Assembly: GCA_023101725.1 (NCBI GenBank)
Contig: JALJCO010010226.1
Coordinates: 62,001 to 126,000, forward strand
DNA: 64,000 nucleotides
Direction: 5' to 3'
Origin: Atherinomorus stipes
Lineage: Eukaryota; Chordata; Actinopteri; Atheriniformes; Atherinidae
Made by a program: the position numbers and the translations under genes
Shown here: positions 1 through 11,400 of the stretch, one piece after another
Layout of the letters: the number at the start of each line of letters is the position of its first letter
How positions within the stretch are numbered: position 1 is the first letter of the stretch
The notes under the pieces: model-generated
The model's database searches: none
What the model was told of the DNA's origin: nothing
The model's input: the letters and a program-made list of their open reading frames with translations, nothing else

Positions 1-970
1 GGGGGGCAGATTGACTGGTTATGGATTCCTCAGTTAAATGTGATCCTACATTTGCATTACATTGTTTAAAAATAGATAATTTCATAATCAATGAGCAACT
101 CCCACATGACTTTCCACTATACAGCCGTTAAATTTGTGCCCAACTAAAGTCTTTGTTCTACACATCTTTCCAAAAAAAGGATGAATACCCAGGTTTTTCT
201 TTTCCCCAGAAGTGTTTTTCCTTTGCCATTTTTTCCCACACTGACTTACTTTGTTACTGGCAGTATTATAAGATCTTGTCACAGAAAAGCAACTTGATCT
301 TTGAAATGAAGTCAAAAACAGGTGGTTGTGCTTTCGAAAAGAAGCTCAAAGTCTCTAAAAAAAAAGAACAGACCTGGCAACTGTGGTGAGATAGGCATGC
401 ATCATTTGAAAGTAAGGCAGTGAAACTACTGTAGGATGTAATTTAATGTGTTTACATATCTACAAAAATATGTGATGCTGTACGGCATGTTTTTTTTTTT
501 TCTTAGAAATATCCTTTCCAGTTAGTACTGAGTGTGTACACATGGCCACCAATCAGAGCTGTTGCTAAAATGGTCCATTTTATAGCAAATATTACTAAAT
601 GCACAAATCTCATAAAATGTTTCATTTGTGTTGTACAAAATTTAATTACTAAATAAAGATAAAAGTCTATTTATATCTCTCTTTGGTTTGCAAGGTATGT
701 AATTGGGAGTATTGAATGCTTCCCTACAAAGAAAGTCAATGCAGATTTTTATGTCTTCATGTATATTTTCAGTAAAAATGATGTAAAATATCATGTTGTA
801 GATGTGTGTAGTAACTGGTTAATGAATGGGGCTTGTCAGACATATCTAAACCAGATTTCAGGGTTATGCGGTTTCTGCAGAGGTCCCTGTCTCTTTATGC
901 CCCACCATGTGGATGAGGTTACAAGCCTGAACCGGTTCCTACGTGGATGGAGGGCCGGTTTCAGCTGGCT
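1..970. other. AT-rich flank upstream of odc1, no gene seen
   Basis: No exon with recognisable protein similarity and no RNA gene is visible here. The stretch is AT-rich with short T-runs. The last 100 bases become more GC-rich as the odc1 promoter is approached. It may hold distal odc1 regulatory DNA, but no specific site is supported. Confidence 0.5.
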
Positions 971-972
971 GC

Positions 973-1002
973 GTTGCCGTGGTAACGGCGGGTCTATAAA
1001 TA
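973..1002 (+). promoter_or_regulatory. odc1: odc1 core promoter: X-box-like palindrome plus TATA box
   Basis: A TATA box (TATAAATA) lies at 995-1002 inside a GC-richer stretch, and an exon ending in a consensus donor (1146) follows. Just upstream, 973-986 reads GTTGCCGTGGTAAC, a near-perfect inverted repeat matching the RFX-factor X-box layout (GTTNCC, two bases, GGNAAC). Transcription probably starts about 25-30 bases after the TATA box. Vertebrate odc1 promoters are known to be TATA-containing and GC-rich. RFX binding is inferred from the motif alone. Confidence 0.65.
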
Positions 1003-1114
1003 CCGCAGAGGTCTTGCCGGCATCCAGTCAGTCAGCCCCGCGCGAGAGGTTACATTACCAGAGGAGACTCTTGCAGGGAAACTGCTTCTTTTTTAAACTC
1101 AGCTCTCTCGTCTA

Positions 1115-1953
1115 ATGGACAAACTCTTTGTAAATGCTTTTTCATGTAAGTAAAGACCTCTCCAGGGTTTTTCCTATTCTTTTTTTTCTAAAGGTACTTT
1201 ATTTTAGCCTAGAAGAGTGCTGTTAGCTAGCAAGTTAACTCGGTCCTAACGGCTTTAAAAATGACCTTAACGACAGCAAACTAATAGTTTAGATGTTGTT
1301 AATACGTCACTGTAACCAGATCTTGGTTTAGCTGAGAGCTTAAAGCTTTTGTGGCGTTACAAAATTCTACTACGTGGCCCCGGTGGACAATCGGCTGATT
1401 AGCTAGCTGGCTAGCCGTCTTCTTTGTCCATATTGCTATGACGTTGGAGATCATTGACGTGGGACATTGCTTTTTAGCACCCACAGACTTGGTCTGCATT
1501 GATTTGTCATATATATGGAGTTTTTTTGAGCCAGCTGTCAATTTGAATGATCAGTTTTAAGAGTGAATGAAAGCTGTAACGCCTCATGGCTGGAAGCGGA
1601 ACCGGTATGTTGACGTCAGCGCAGTCTTAAATCGTTGATTGGCTAATTTTTATACCACCTTTTGTAAGTTGAAGGCGGGTTTCCGTTGTGATTGGCTTAA
1701 ATCGTGTATGGGCGTGGCTTAAATACTCCCCTTTTTTTCAATGACTTTTCCATCGGTGTCAAAGTTACGAAATGGAGCGTTTTTATACGTCAGAGCTACG
1801 GATGTTAAACTGCAACTTTATGTTTAGTGAGTTAGTTGTAATGACTTGTAAGATGCTGTATGTTTTATAGTTTTCAACTGAGTTTTTTTTTTCTTTTCTT
1901 TTTTAAAGCTATTTTACCATGTTTTTAAGATCTCGCTTTCTTGGTTGCAGAAT
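1115..1953 (+). other. odc1: 10-codon uORF in the odc1 5' UTR, split by intron 1
   Basis: An ATG at 1115 in 5' exon 1 opens a frame encoding MDKLFVNAFS. Exon 1 ends at 1145, one base into the next codon, with donor GTAAGT at 1146. If spliced to the acceptor after 1950, the next codon becomes TAA, giving a uORF of exactly ten codons plus stop. Short uORFs are known in the leaders of mammalian ODC mRNAs, where they lower translation. That this one is used is an inference. The second leader exon runs from 1951 to a donor at 2033 (GTGAGC) or 2100 (GTAAGT). Confidence 0.55.
1611..1618. promoter_or_regulatory. Palindromic CRE in odc1 intron 1
   Basis: TGACGTCA, the full cAMP-response element, lies in the first intron of odc1 about 600 bases after the TATA box, near CCAAT-like ATTGGCT motifs on both sides (1636-1645 and 1690-1696). 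ODC transcription responds to cAMP and growth signals in mammals. Function here is inferred from the motif only. Confidence 0.4.
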
Positions 1954-2272
1954 CCTCACTCTAGGAAATCGCACTGTGGCTGCTCAACGGGCCCTGGCCT
2001 TGAGTCTTATTTGAAGGGATTCAACTTTACTGGTGAGCCACCTTGGCTTCTTTGCACCTGAGTCACAGAAACTCCTAATTCCATCTCTTTCACATCCAAG
2101 TAAGTGTCGTTTTCATTTAATGCTTTAAGAATGACTCATCTTTTATCAATTCAGGCTTTTGTCCCATGAGTTGGGAATAGAATGAGCTGAAGTACTCAGC
2201 TGCATGTGATCTAAAAGTGTTTTCTTTCCCTTTTCAGTTTACAAGTGACAAAGAAAAAGACTTCTTGTTACC

Positions 2273-4467
2273 ATGAATGCTGTCATGCCCAGAGATTTTG
2301 AATTCTCTTTCCTTGAGGAGGGCTTTTCTGCTCGGGATATTGTCGAGCAGAAGATAAATGAGTCATCCCTGACGGTAAGCATCCTGTGCTGGCATTGTTT
2401 GTGAGTCACAGATGGGCTTTTATGCAATGATTGTCCGCAGTAATATTCCACACCCTTGTTCAAGTTTCTTTTATGAATATTTATAGTTCACTTTTTATAC
2501 TAAACTGTAACATAAATATTCAGCTTGAATTTTTTTTTCATATTAAAGGATGACAGAGATGCATTCTATGTCTGTGACCTGGGAGATGTACTGAAGAAGC
2601 ATCTGCGCTGGGTGAGGGCCTTGCCTCGTGTCACTCCTTTCTATGCTGTCAAGTGTAATGACAGTCAGGCTGTAGTCATGACTCTGGCATCCCTGGGAAC
2701 TGGTTTCGACTGTGCAAGCAAGGTGTGTTTTAGCAGATTTCCATATGTTCTATGCATTAATGAAAACGACTGAAATTGCCTTGTCAGCTTGTCTCTTTAT
2801 TAAATCTGTCGGTTTTGTTTCCCAGACGGAGATTCAGCTGGTTCAGTCTCTGGGAGTGGATCCAAGCAGAATCATCTACGCCAATCCCTGCAAGCAAGTT
2901 TCTCAGATAAAGTATGCGTCTGCCCATGGGGTCCAGATGATGACTTTTGATAGTGAGGTGGAGCTCCTGAAAGTGGCTCGTTGCCATGACAATGCCAAGT
3001 AAGGGTTTGGTGTCCTATCCTAGGAATGACTTGATTTCTGATGTTTGGTTTAAGCCGTTTTTAACTCTGTTTGCTTTTGTGTCCAGGCTGGTGTTGCGTA
3101 TCGCCACAGATGACTCGAAGGCAGTGTGCCGCCTGAGTGTGAAGTTCGGGGCCCCACTCAAAGCTTGTCGGGGCCTTCTGGAGCGAGCCAAGGAACTGGG
3201 TCTAGATGTGATTGGCGTCAGCTTTCATGTTGGCAGCGGCTGTACTGATGCAGAGACCTACATGAAGGCTATTGCAGATGCCCGCTGTGTCTTTGATATG
3301 GGGGTGAGTTGTGACCGTAACCAACTGACAGCTTTGCTTTATGAAGACGAGAAGGAAAACTAAAAGTTAATGTGACTTGCAGGAGGTGCTGGGCTTCAAT
3401 ATGGATCTGCTGGACATTGGAGGTGGTTTCCCCGGTTCTGACGATGTCGAGCTGAAATTTGAAGAGGTATAGTAACTGTTTTTTGTCTGTTCACAAATAC
3501 GGCAGCTGAAGATGGCATAATTAAATTACCCAAAGCATTACTGGTGTAAAAGTGCTAAAGATGTCTGTTATGTTAAATCTGTTGCAGATCACAGCAGTAA
3601 TCAACTCTGCCCTCGACAAGTATTTTCCGGTCGACGCTGGTGTTCGAATCATTGCTGAGCCAGGACGCTTCTATGTAGCCTCTGCCTACACGTTGGTTGT
3701 GAACATCATTGCCAAGAAGGTCATCATAGATGAGGACTGTGCTTCTGATGGTAAAAAAAAAACTTGTATTTTAATCAGCAAAATCTTTCAAGTTTTCTCT
3801 GGATTGCATTAAAATGATTTATGCTTCTACAGAAGAGGACGAAGGAACCGGTGATAAGACTCTCATGTACTACGTCAATGATGGCGTGTACGGATCCTTC
3901 AACTGCATCCTTTATGACCACGCTCACTGCTTGCCAACACTGCATAAGGTTGGTGAAATTCAGCAAATTTCTCTTGCATTCAGACTCTGATTCAGATCAG
4001 TGACCAGTTTTTCTCATCTTTTCATACAGAAGCCGAAGCCAGACGAAGCCCTGTACCCCTGCAGCATCTGGGGCCCAACGTGCGACGGCCTTGACCGCAT
4101 CGTGGAGCAGTGCAACCTTCCCGAGCTGCAGGTGGGCGACTGGCTGGTTTTTGAGAACATGGGCGCCTACACCGTCGCTGCATCCTCCACCTTCAACGGC
4201 TTTCAGAGACCAGACATCCACTACGTCATGTCCCGGCCTGCCTGGTGAGTGGCTGTTGCATAAGCCGATTTCTGGGGCAAACATGCAGGTTTATCAATGT
4301 TAAAGTCTGACTTTATCTCCTTTTGCAGGAAATCTGTCCAGCAGATCTGCTCCCAGGGCCTGCCAGCTCCTGCAGAGGAGTCGTCTCTGTTTGAAGTGCC
4401 AGCATGCTGTGGCCGAGAGACCAGCTTGGACGTGCCCACTAAACCATGCCACGCCCACATGGTTTAA
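2273..4467 (+). CDS. odc1: Ornithine decarboxylase
   Basis: PLP-dependent cytosolic enzyme that decarboxylates ornithine to putrescine, the rate-limiting step of polyamine synthesis; active as a homodimer. Coding exons: 2273-2374, 2549-2722, 2826-2998, 3087-3303, 3383-3466, 3588-3750, 3833-3948, 4030-4244, 4329-4467. All have GT-AG ends and compatible phases. They join to 1,383 bases, 460 aa, against 461 in human. The PLP lysine is at 69 (FYAVKCND), His197 is in FHVGSGCTD, the glycine-rich PLP phosphate loop is [10 protein letters not shown], and the catalytic cysteine is C361 in WGPTCDGLD. Keeping Lys69 and the cysteine argues against an antizyme inhibitor. The start ATG follows TTACC and matches the family N terminus. 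The acidic C-terminal tail, which drives antizyme-dependent proteasomal turnover in mammals, is divergent here (ends KPCHAHMV). No frameshift or stop. Identity is very secure. Confidence 0.97.
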
Positions 4468-5620
4468 ACATACTGAAGAAGGCAGCAATGGTCCTCTGAT
4501 CTACATATTTCTGTTTTGTTTTTTTTAATTATTAATGGGGCAAAGTTTTCTTTGCTCTCTCTAAATGTACGTGATATTTTCAAGGCCAGTTACTTGAAAG
4601 GAGAATGAGATGGACACGTTGCACACGGTGGTTCTGTATGGAAGCTGGGGATCATTCCTCAATGACATGAGGCTGAATCACACTCTGGCTGTCTCTGTGG
4701 GTTCCAGGTATAGTCTTACGGGGTTACTCAGTACTTGAATTAGTTACTGCATCTTCTTGCCTTTTTTTAAAAAAAAAACAAAACAAAGTGAAACAATAAA
4801 TTGAACTGGGGTACTGTGGTTTGCTTAACTGGAATATTATCAGTTACTTTTACTAAATTTGAAGAACCACTTCACTGGTGATTCGGTTACTGCAGGGCTC
4901 ACAGCTCGTCAGTTTGCCAAGACGCGAGGGGGTTGATTTGTTTTTATTGGAGGGAACTGATCTCCATCACACAAAGGTGGGTCAACTCATCGTTGACCCT
5001 CCTGTTAACATCTGAAGTCACGTCTCAGTTAACTCAGGAGGTGGTCAGATGTGTGATTTAATCCCTCTTAAGGCTGCTATTTTAATATTTATCTTTTCCA
5101 TGATCTCCTCTTCACTACAGAACCTATCCAGTGTTAATCCTCAAGATATTAAGAAGCACTATATTAACTGGCATTCATCTTTAAAGTGATTCAGCATCTA
5201 CTAATGCTGGTTACTGTATTTCTGTTACATCTCATTGAGAATACTGACTGCATGAATCATATTGTGCTTGTCCATACAGTGATTGGCTGCAGGATAGTTG
5301 CTTTCTAATACGACGTGAAAGCTAACTGTCAAGCTTGGGTCGCTCATTTAAGCCAAAAAAACCTGCAAATCTTAAAGATTAACACTTTAAACACAGGGAC
5401 TCAAAGCAGACGGCACCTCTCCTCTTCTCCACCTCCTCATTTCTGTTGTTTTGTTTCTTGTAGGATGAAATATTCTGCTTAATATTAACTAAACCAGACA
5501 TTACCCATGCGTTTAAAATGGATATGAAAGAGACGGGATTGCACATTCATATTGCTTTCCTATGGAAACTTTTTGTATTTTTTTGATAAATAAACATTAG
5601 GTCCAGAACCAAACTATGGG
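4468..5620 (+). other. odc1: odc1 3' UTR with poly(A) signals
   Basis: Non-coding tail after the odc1 stop. AATAAA occurs near 4796, at 5589-5594 and again at 5757-5762; the 5589 signal is the best candidate for the main end because sequence upstream is not repetitive. Several ATTTA-type AU-rich motifs are present, consistent with an unstable mRNA, though this is inferred. Confidence 0.55.
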
Positions 5621-6285
5621 TGTTATTTTTGTTCATTTAATATTTTCTAACTACAAGCATTATGAGTCAAAGACAGCAGCTTGGATGCATTGAGTGTCAT
5701 CTAGTAAAGCAGTTGACCATATGACTACGTTTTTTTTTTTTTCTGTTATCTGCTTAAATAAACATTGCGAGGAATGCAGGTTATCCCTGACATAAGATCT
5801 GACCTTGGATTTTCCACATGGCTGGGATAAAGGACACGTTATCTAAAAACTGATGGAATAAACTTTGTTCCAGTTTTCACTAAACTCTCCCTGCCTGCCA
5901 TATTTAGTCTGTAATACGCAATAATAATGAAGAATTTAAGAATTAATCTGGCTTTGACAAGATGAGTACTGATTTATTCAAGGTTCTTGAACTTGTATGC
6001 ATATTTCTACAGGAAAAAAAAATGACCTTAAAAGATTTCTGCTTTTTTAGATAAAGCTGTTGAATACAGATTTTTAAACTACTAGGATTTTAACATTGTG
6101 GTTTATTCTGTTAACACACATCTACAATGCTTTTTAAAAGTTTGAAATAAGATTTTATTTGTTTAGAAAACATGAATACAGCTCTGCAGATTACCAGTGA
6201 TACAATGTGAAAACTGAAGCCAGCGAAACACCAGATGTAAAAAGCATTTTCCATGTTTGTTTGAATGGAGTTTTCAAGGTTTGAA

Positions 6286-6482
6286 TGGGATGCCCAGTTC
6301 TGGACCCTGAGGGACACAGTCCTGCAGGTGTCAATGTTTCCCTGCTCCAACCTGGTCCAAATTAAATGAATCTCTCCACCACCTGATTATCAGGTTCTGT
6401 ACAATGACCCATTAATTTGAGTCATGTGTGTTGAAAGGAAAAAAGCAGGACACTGGCCCATCGTGGACCAGAACTGCACTTC
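6286..6482. repeat. Short palindromic MITE, family A copy 1
   Basis: The two ends are inverted copies: CCCAGTTCTGGACC on the left and GGACCAGAACTG on the right, with a central TTTGAGTCA-type core. The same layout recurs at 11367-11537 and 55440-55648, so this is a dispersed non-autonomous element with no coding capacity. Confidence 0.7.
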
Positions 6483-6780
6483 CTCCCTGCTCCAAATGGA
6501 GCCGTTACATCTGCTGCAGGTCCAACTGACTTACTGGAAATGCATGATAACAGCTGAGCCATCTCTTTATCCTCTGGTGGTTGATTTTTACCCCATACAG
6601 GATGATATTTTGTAAGAAGGAGCTCTTTAATTCTAATATAATTGTTCTTTAAGGTCAACGGGACACTGGGAACATATTTACTAACCTTTCAGATCATTAG
6701 AGAACAAATGATTTCTCCCCAAGTCTATAAAATCATTAGAATTTTTTTCCATATTTGTCTTTTGCTCAATTAAGTTACAA

Positions 6781-7263
6781 TTAAAGGGACTTGAGGCAGG
6801 AATTTAAAAAAACAAACAAATACGCATGTCCATTTTTTAAAATACTAATGGGTGATGAAGCGCTAAATACCAAAAATAACGTTTCCACCCATGTTTCTCT
6901 CCGTTGCCTTGAACAGGCTGTGTGCTGCAAAATGCGCTGCAATTCGGTGTCCGAATTTCCCGCGCTGCCCTGCGGACGTGACGTCAAATGACCTACATCC
7001 GCAGTTTTGATACAGGAAGAAGACGGTCGCGGTAAATTCAAACACTGTAAGCGATTGTTATGGATTCTTCTGCCGTCAGCAAACGATTCAGATCAACTGA
7101 AAGACACTAAAAAGTGTAACTACGAAGAAAAAGCGTAGTAAACAACATTATAGCTTCAGTTTGTGCTCCCGTGATGGCTTAGCTCATGGCTGCAGTTACC
7201 TGAAGCGCCAGTCGCGGCAGTCGCGAGTTTCGTTTCTTAATCTTGCCTCAAGCCCCTTTAAAG
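6781..7263. repeat. Long-inverted-repeat MITE containing a CRE
   Basis: Begins TTAAAGGGACTTGAGGCAGG and ends with the inverted match CTTGCCTCAAGCCCCTTTAA, about 480 bases apart. The GC-rich interior holds a TGACGTCA motif at 6979-6986 and looks like a promoter at first sight, but the flanking inverted repeats show that it is a foldback element. No ORF of note. Confidence 0.6.
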
Positions 7264-7376
7264 GGTAAAATGACTTAAATGATTATATAATTACTAATTT
7301 TCATAAGAACTGATGTTAACTTAATTTATAACTTAATTAAGTTATAATTAACTTATAAGTTAATTAATAACTTAAT

Positions 7377-7592
7377 TTATATGGCACTTTTCAAGCATAA
7401 AAGCAATACAAAGTGCTTCACAGCATAAAACAACCAAAAAAACATATGGATATATAGACATGGTGGGGGGGGGCACCACCACAACCACACCTCAACCATG
7501 GCTGCAGCGCTGGGCCCAGACCAGGACAGCCACCACAGCAATGACCATGCAGTCAGGGAAGGGGTAGCTCCCAATGGAGGAGCCTCATGAGG
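7377..7592 (-). mobile_element. LINE 3'-end fragment
   Basis: The string TTATATGGCACTTTTCAAGC followed by AAAGTGCTTCACAGC is the reverse complement of the 3' tail seen in L2/CR1-like fish LINEs. Similar tails occur at about 15450 and 18570. Short, 5'-truncated, no reading frame. An A-run of about 20 follows at 7671-7691. Confidence 0.55.
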
Positions 7593-8475
7593 AAACACTG
7601 GAAAATAACTACAACGAAGATCAAATTATCAATAAAACCACATTTAAAAGAAACAAACATGCACTTAATTAAAAAAAAAAAAAAAAAAAAAGTTATTAAA
7701 AACAAAAAACGCCTAAAAATAAATAAATTGACAATTTTTTTGTCATTTCTTATTTTATTAAATTTTATTATGACTATTTATAAATACAAAACTTAATTGC
7801 AAAGGAAGGACGTTGATTATTTATTTTAAATTAATGGCTAAGCTAAACAGGGAGGTGTGGAAACAATTCTGCAGCCCTGAGGCCCTCAGACAGGCTGTTG
7901 CACAGGCGAGGCCCATAATGCTGAAATGAGGCATCACCGCAAGTTTTTGCACCAACTTTAAGGACAATTAAAGTTTGTACACCAGAAGACACCAAAAATG
8001 AGCGGACAAGACATTAATCTGTAACGTCAGCCGTTTTTGTTGTCAGGACTTTTTTTGTCGTTGTTGGATTCGGATCCAAAAGGCTAAATTATTAATCTGA
8101 CACAGCAAAAATACCAATAATGCTTTAAATGCTTTAAAATCAACACTGTTTAGTATTTCTCAAGACTGATCTTTGAAAAGAAAAAAAGACAAAGCCTGCA
8201 CCTCCCCAACGTGTATAAAAACAATTCATTTTAAGAGTATATATTTTTTCATGAAAGGAGCAACTTCATGTCATAAATTGGCTTTATAAGGGATAAAATG
8301 ACATGAATGATTACATACGTGGTGGAGGACTTTTTAGTCAAAGCAGTCATGCTGCCAGAAACATGCAACTTTTACGTGTTTTAAAATGATGTTGAAAATT
8401 AAGCATAAATTTGTGACGCCTTGAGGAAATACAGCATTATTTTACAAATCATTGTTACTGAATTGACCTTTAGCA

Positions 8476-11400
8476 TTACGACTTCACCACTGACACTCCC
8501 TTCTGCTCGTAATGCTTCCTGATGTATTCAGTTATGGCCTTCTCATTGTTCAGCTCTTTTCTAAACATCATGATGTAGCACTTGGGGGCCAAGTGACAGC
8601 AGAGGATGCTGCAGCTAGAGATGAGGATGGCTGCACTGCTTATGGCTGGTTTATACTTCCCCCTCAAAGTGACAAAAACTGGTAGGAAGACGATCCATAT
8701 GATTAAAAACAGCACCATACTAACCGAGATTAACTCTGCATTTTTGTACAGATCTGGCAACTGTTTACCTTTGATTGCAAATAAGAAGCAGATGACGCCC
8801 AAAGCACCGTTGTAGGCTAACATGATTATGAAAAATACATCAGTTTCCAGGTTACATTGGTGCAGGACAGTGCTGCTTCCTATCTCCTCATGAGGACTCG
8901 GTGGTTTTTTAATCAGCCATGAAACTGTGAGAGCCAGCTGGAGACCAGAGATGATGATCACCACAGCTACTGGCTGATTAAGCTTCTTAATCCAGGAGCC
9001 AACCTTCAGGTCAAAGTTAAAACCCACCAGGATCTGAAGCAAGTTAGCCAGAATGCAGGAGATGCAGAGGGAAAGGCTGCGCCGAAGAGAGGGATGCCAG
9101 CACAGGAGTAGTCAGTGGGTTTTCCCAGAAAGGTGAATGTAAGGCAGAAGCTGAAAAGCAGAGAAAAGAGCTCCAGGAAACTTAAATAACCTCCCACTGC
9201 CTTCACGATGGGAGTCCTGCGGTGGATTGTGAAGACAACAACAAACATAAGGGTGACAATGATGGCAATCCCCGCGAAGCAGCTCAGAATGATGGAGAAG
9301 GGATCCGTCCACCAGAGAAACTCCTCTTTTTTGACTAAACACTTATCCCTGGATGTGTGTGAATGATTCCTTATCCCACAGCGTTGACATGGCTCACCTG
9401 TAGAGGTCAACAAAGAAATGCAACTTTAGCCTGATGACAGAAGAAATGATCAAATATTCACACACCAGCTGGATCAGACTGGCCTCAGAGAACATCAGCG
9501 ATCCACAAAATGCAAATATCCAGTAAACTAGTCCCACATGACTTTACTGTTATTTACAATTTTCTTCTCTAAATTTGTAATTCTATGGAATGATGGCAGA
9601 AAAGATGACAAACGAGCCAAGCAAGTTTGAGAATCTTACGGCTGTTAATTCATGAAAATATAGTTATTTATATGGTACATAAATGATGCATAAAGTTGAT
9701 GGGAGAGAAAGAGGGAACAAGAGAAAAGGAGGAAAAGAGTTGAGGAAAGAGGAAGAAAGAGTCAGGAAGAACAGAAGGGGGAAAGAGAGTTCGAAATGGT
9801 CAGAAAAATGAAATATCCAGTGAGCAGCAGTTGTAATACTGTACTGTGTTGTTGTAATACAACTACACAGATTATAACAGTATTACACAGTATTATACAA
9901 CTGTGTAATACTATCATGTTATATGGAGCAAAATCTCTGAGGAATGTTTCCAGTACCTTGTTGAATCTATCTTACTAAAGATCAAGTCAGTTCTGAAGGC
10001 AAAAGGGGTCCAACCTGGTGCTAGCAAGGTGTACCTAATAAAGTGGCCGGTGAGTCTATATTTTCGTAAATAAAAATTCCCAAACTTGCCTGGCTCATTA
10101 ATCATCATCTTTTCTGCCACGACAATGAGAAAGAAAAAAGAAAAGTACTAAACAATAAAGAAAATAGTAGATATGAGTGTCCTTAAGACAATAAAATCAG
10201 AAATGGTGTAGTTGGGTTGGGTTAGGGTTGGGGTTAGATTTTAGTAAGTTACATGAAGAAGAAACTTCTGATTGGGACTTCCGGGGTGGATTGGATATAG
10301 TGACGTATCATGACTGCAGTTGGGTCCCTCTCGTATACCTGGACCGAACTGGTTTCCACCAGTTCTAAGCTGGTGGCACTACTGGACATCTGATTTTGAA
10401 AGGACAGAAGCTTGGTATATTTCTGCAGACCCCTGCCTCTATAATCCTCAGCGTCTGTAGATCTATGTGCTTTTTACCTACAAGATTTGATGCTGGTTTG
10501 AGTGCAAAGGCACTAAATATTGATGTGATTAAGATTTTCTTTTGTTTGCTCACTCTGCTGGCTTATGGAGTCCAATCAGAGTTCAGAGGTGGCCGGCACC
10601 ACCCTGGCCACCCGTCTTGCCAGGGTGCTGAAAAATGAAATACTGACCATTTTCTTTGGAAAACTCTCCATCTGCACATGGAACACAATCAAAGCAGCAC
10701 TTTGTCCGTTGGCATTTTAACATGTGTCCTGGCTCACAGGTTTTGGAGCAATTAAAAGCCGTCACCTTTGAATGGAAAAGCAGAGTCAGTGTATAAATTT
10801 AACAAATTATTCTGCAGCATGAAAACACTGCTCAGTTTTTATCTCACATTCACAGCTTTCATTCTCCCACTGAGATCCTCTGGGAGTGTGATGTTTTTCC
10901 CTGGCCAGTATTCCCCGATGGTTTCTATTTGTGTGGTCGGTGTGGATGTTTTCCATTGCACAATATCATATCCCAGTCTGGGGTCTCCATCGTCGAAATA
11001 TAAATGTGTGGAGTTCACGGTAAAGTTGACTTCCTGGATTTCCTTCAGGAGCTGCAGAGATATATAAACAGGAGATTTTTTTTTTTACCTCCATAAACTC
11101 AGCAATAGAGAAAATACATCTTCATATACATGTTTGCATGTGGTCTTATAGTTCCTGTGAGATTTGATTATAATCAGCTATTATTCAATCATAGACAAAT
11201 ATGAAACATGAGGCAAAATTGCTACTGAAAAGGCTGGTCAAATTAAAATTGAATACTTCAATGCCATGTGTATACAGAATATTTGTATTTGTAAATCTGT
11301 ATATTTGATGTGTACAGTTTCCGAGACCTATTCCATCATTTTGTGGTAAAACTTTTGCTCAAAACCTTCTCAGTCCTGGTCCTGGAGGGCTGGTGTCCTG

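Noticed and set aside
2273..4467. Antizyme inhibitor instead of ornithine decarboxylase
   Set aside because: Lys69, His197 and the catalytic cysteine are all present; antizyme inhibitors lose catalytic residues.
6950..7220. GC-rich patch with a perfect CRE, looks like a CpG promoter
   Set aside because: It lies inside matching inverted repeats (6781 and 7263), so it is the interior of a foldback element. No downstream gene fits.
10209..10238. Telomere-like TTAGGG motif as a chromosome fusion scar
   Set aside because: Only about 30 imperfect bases within an intron; too short to support a fusion.
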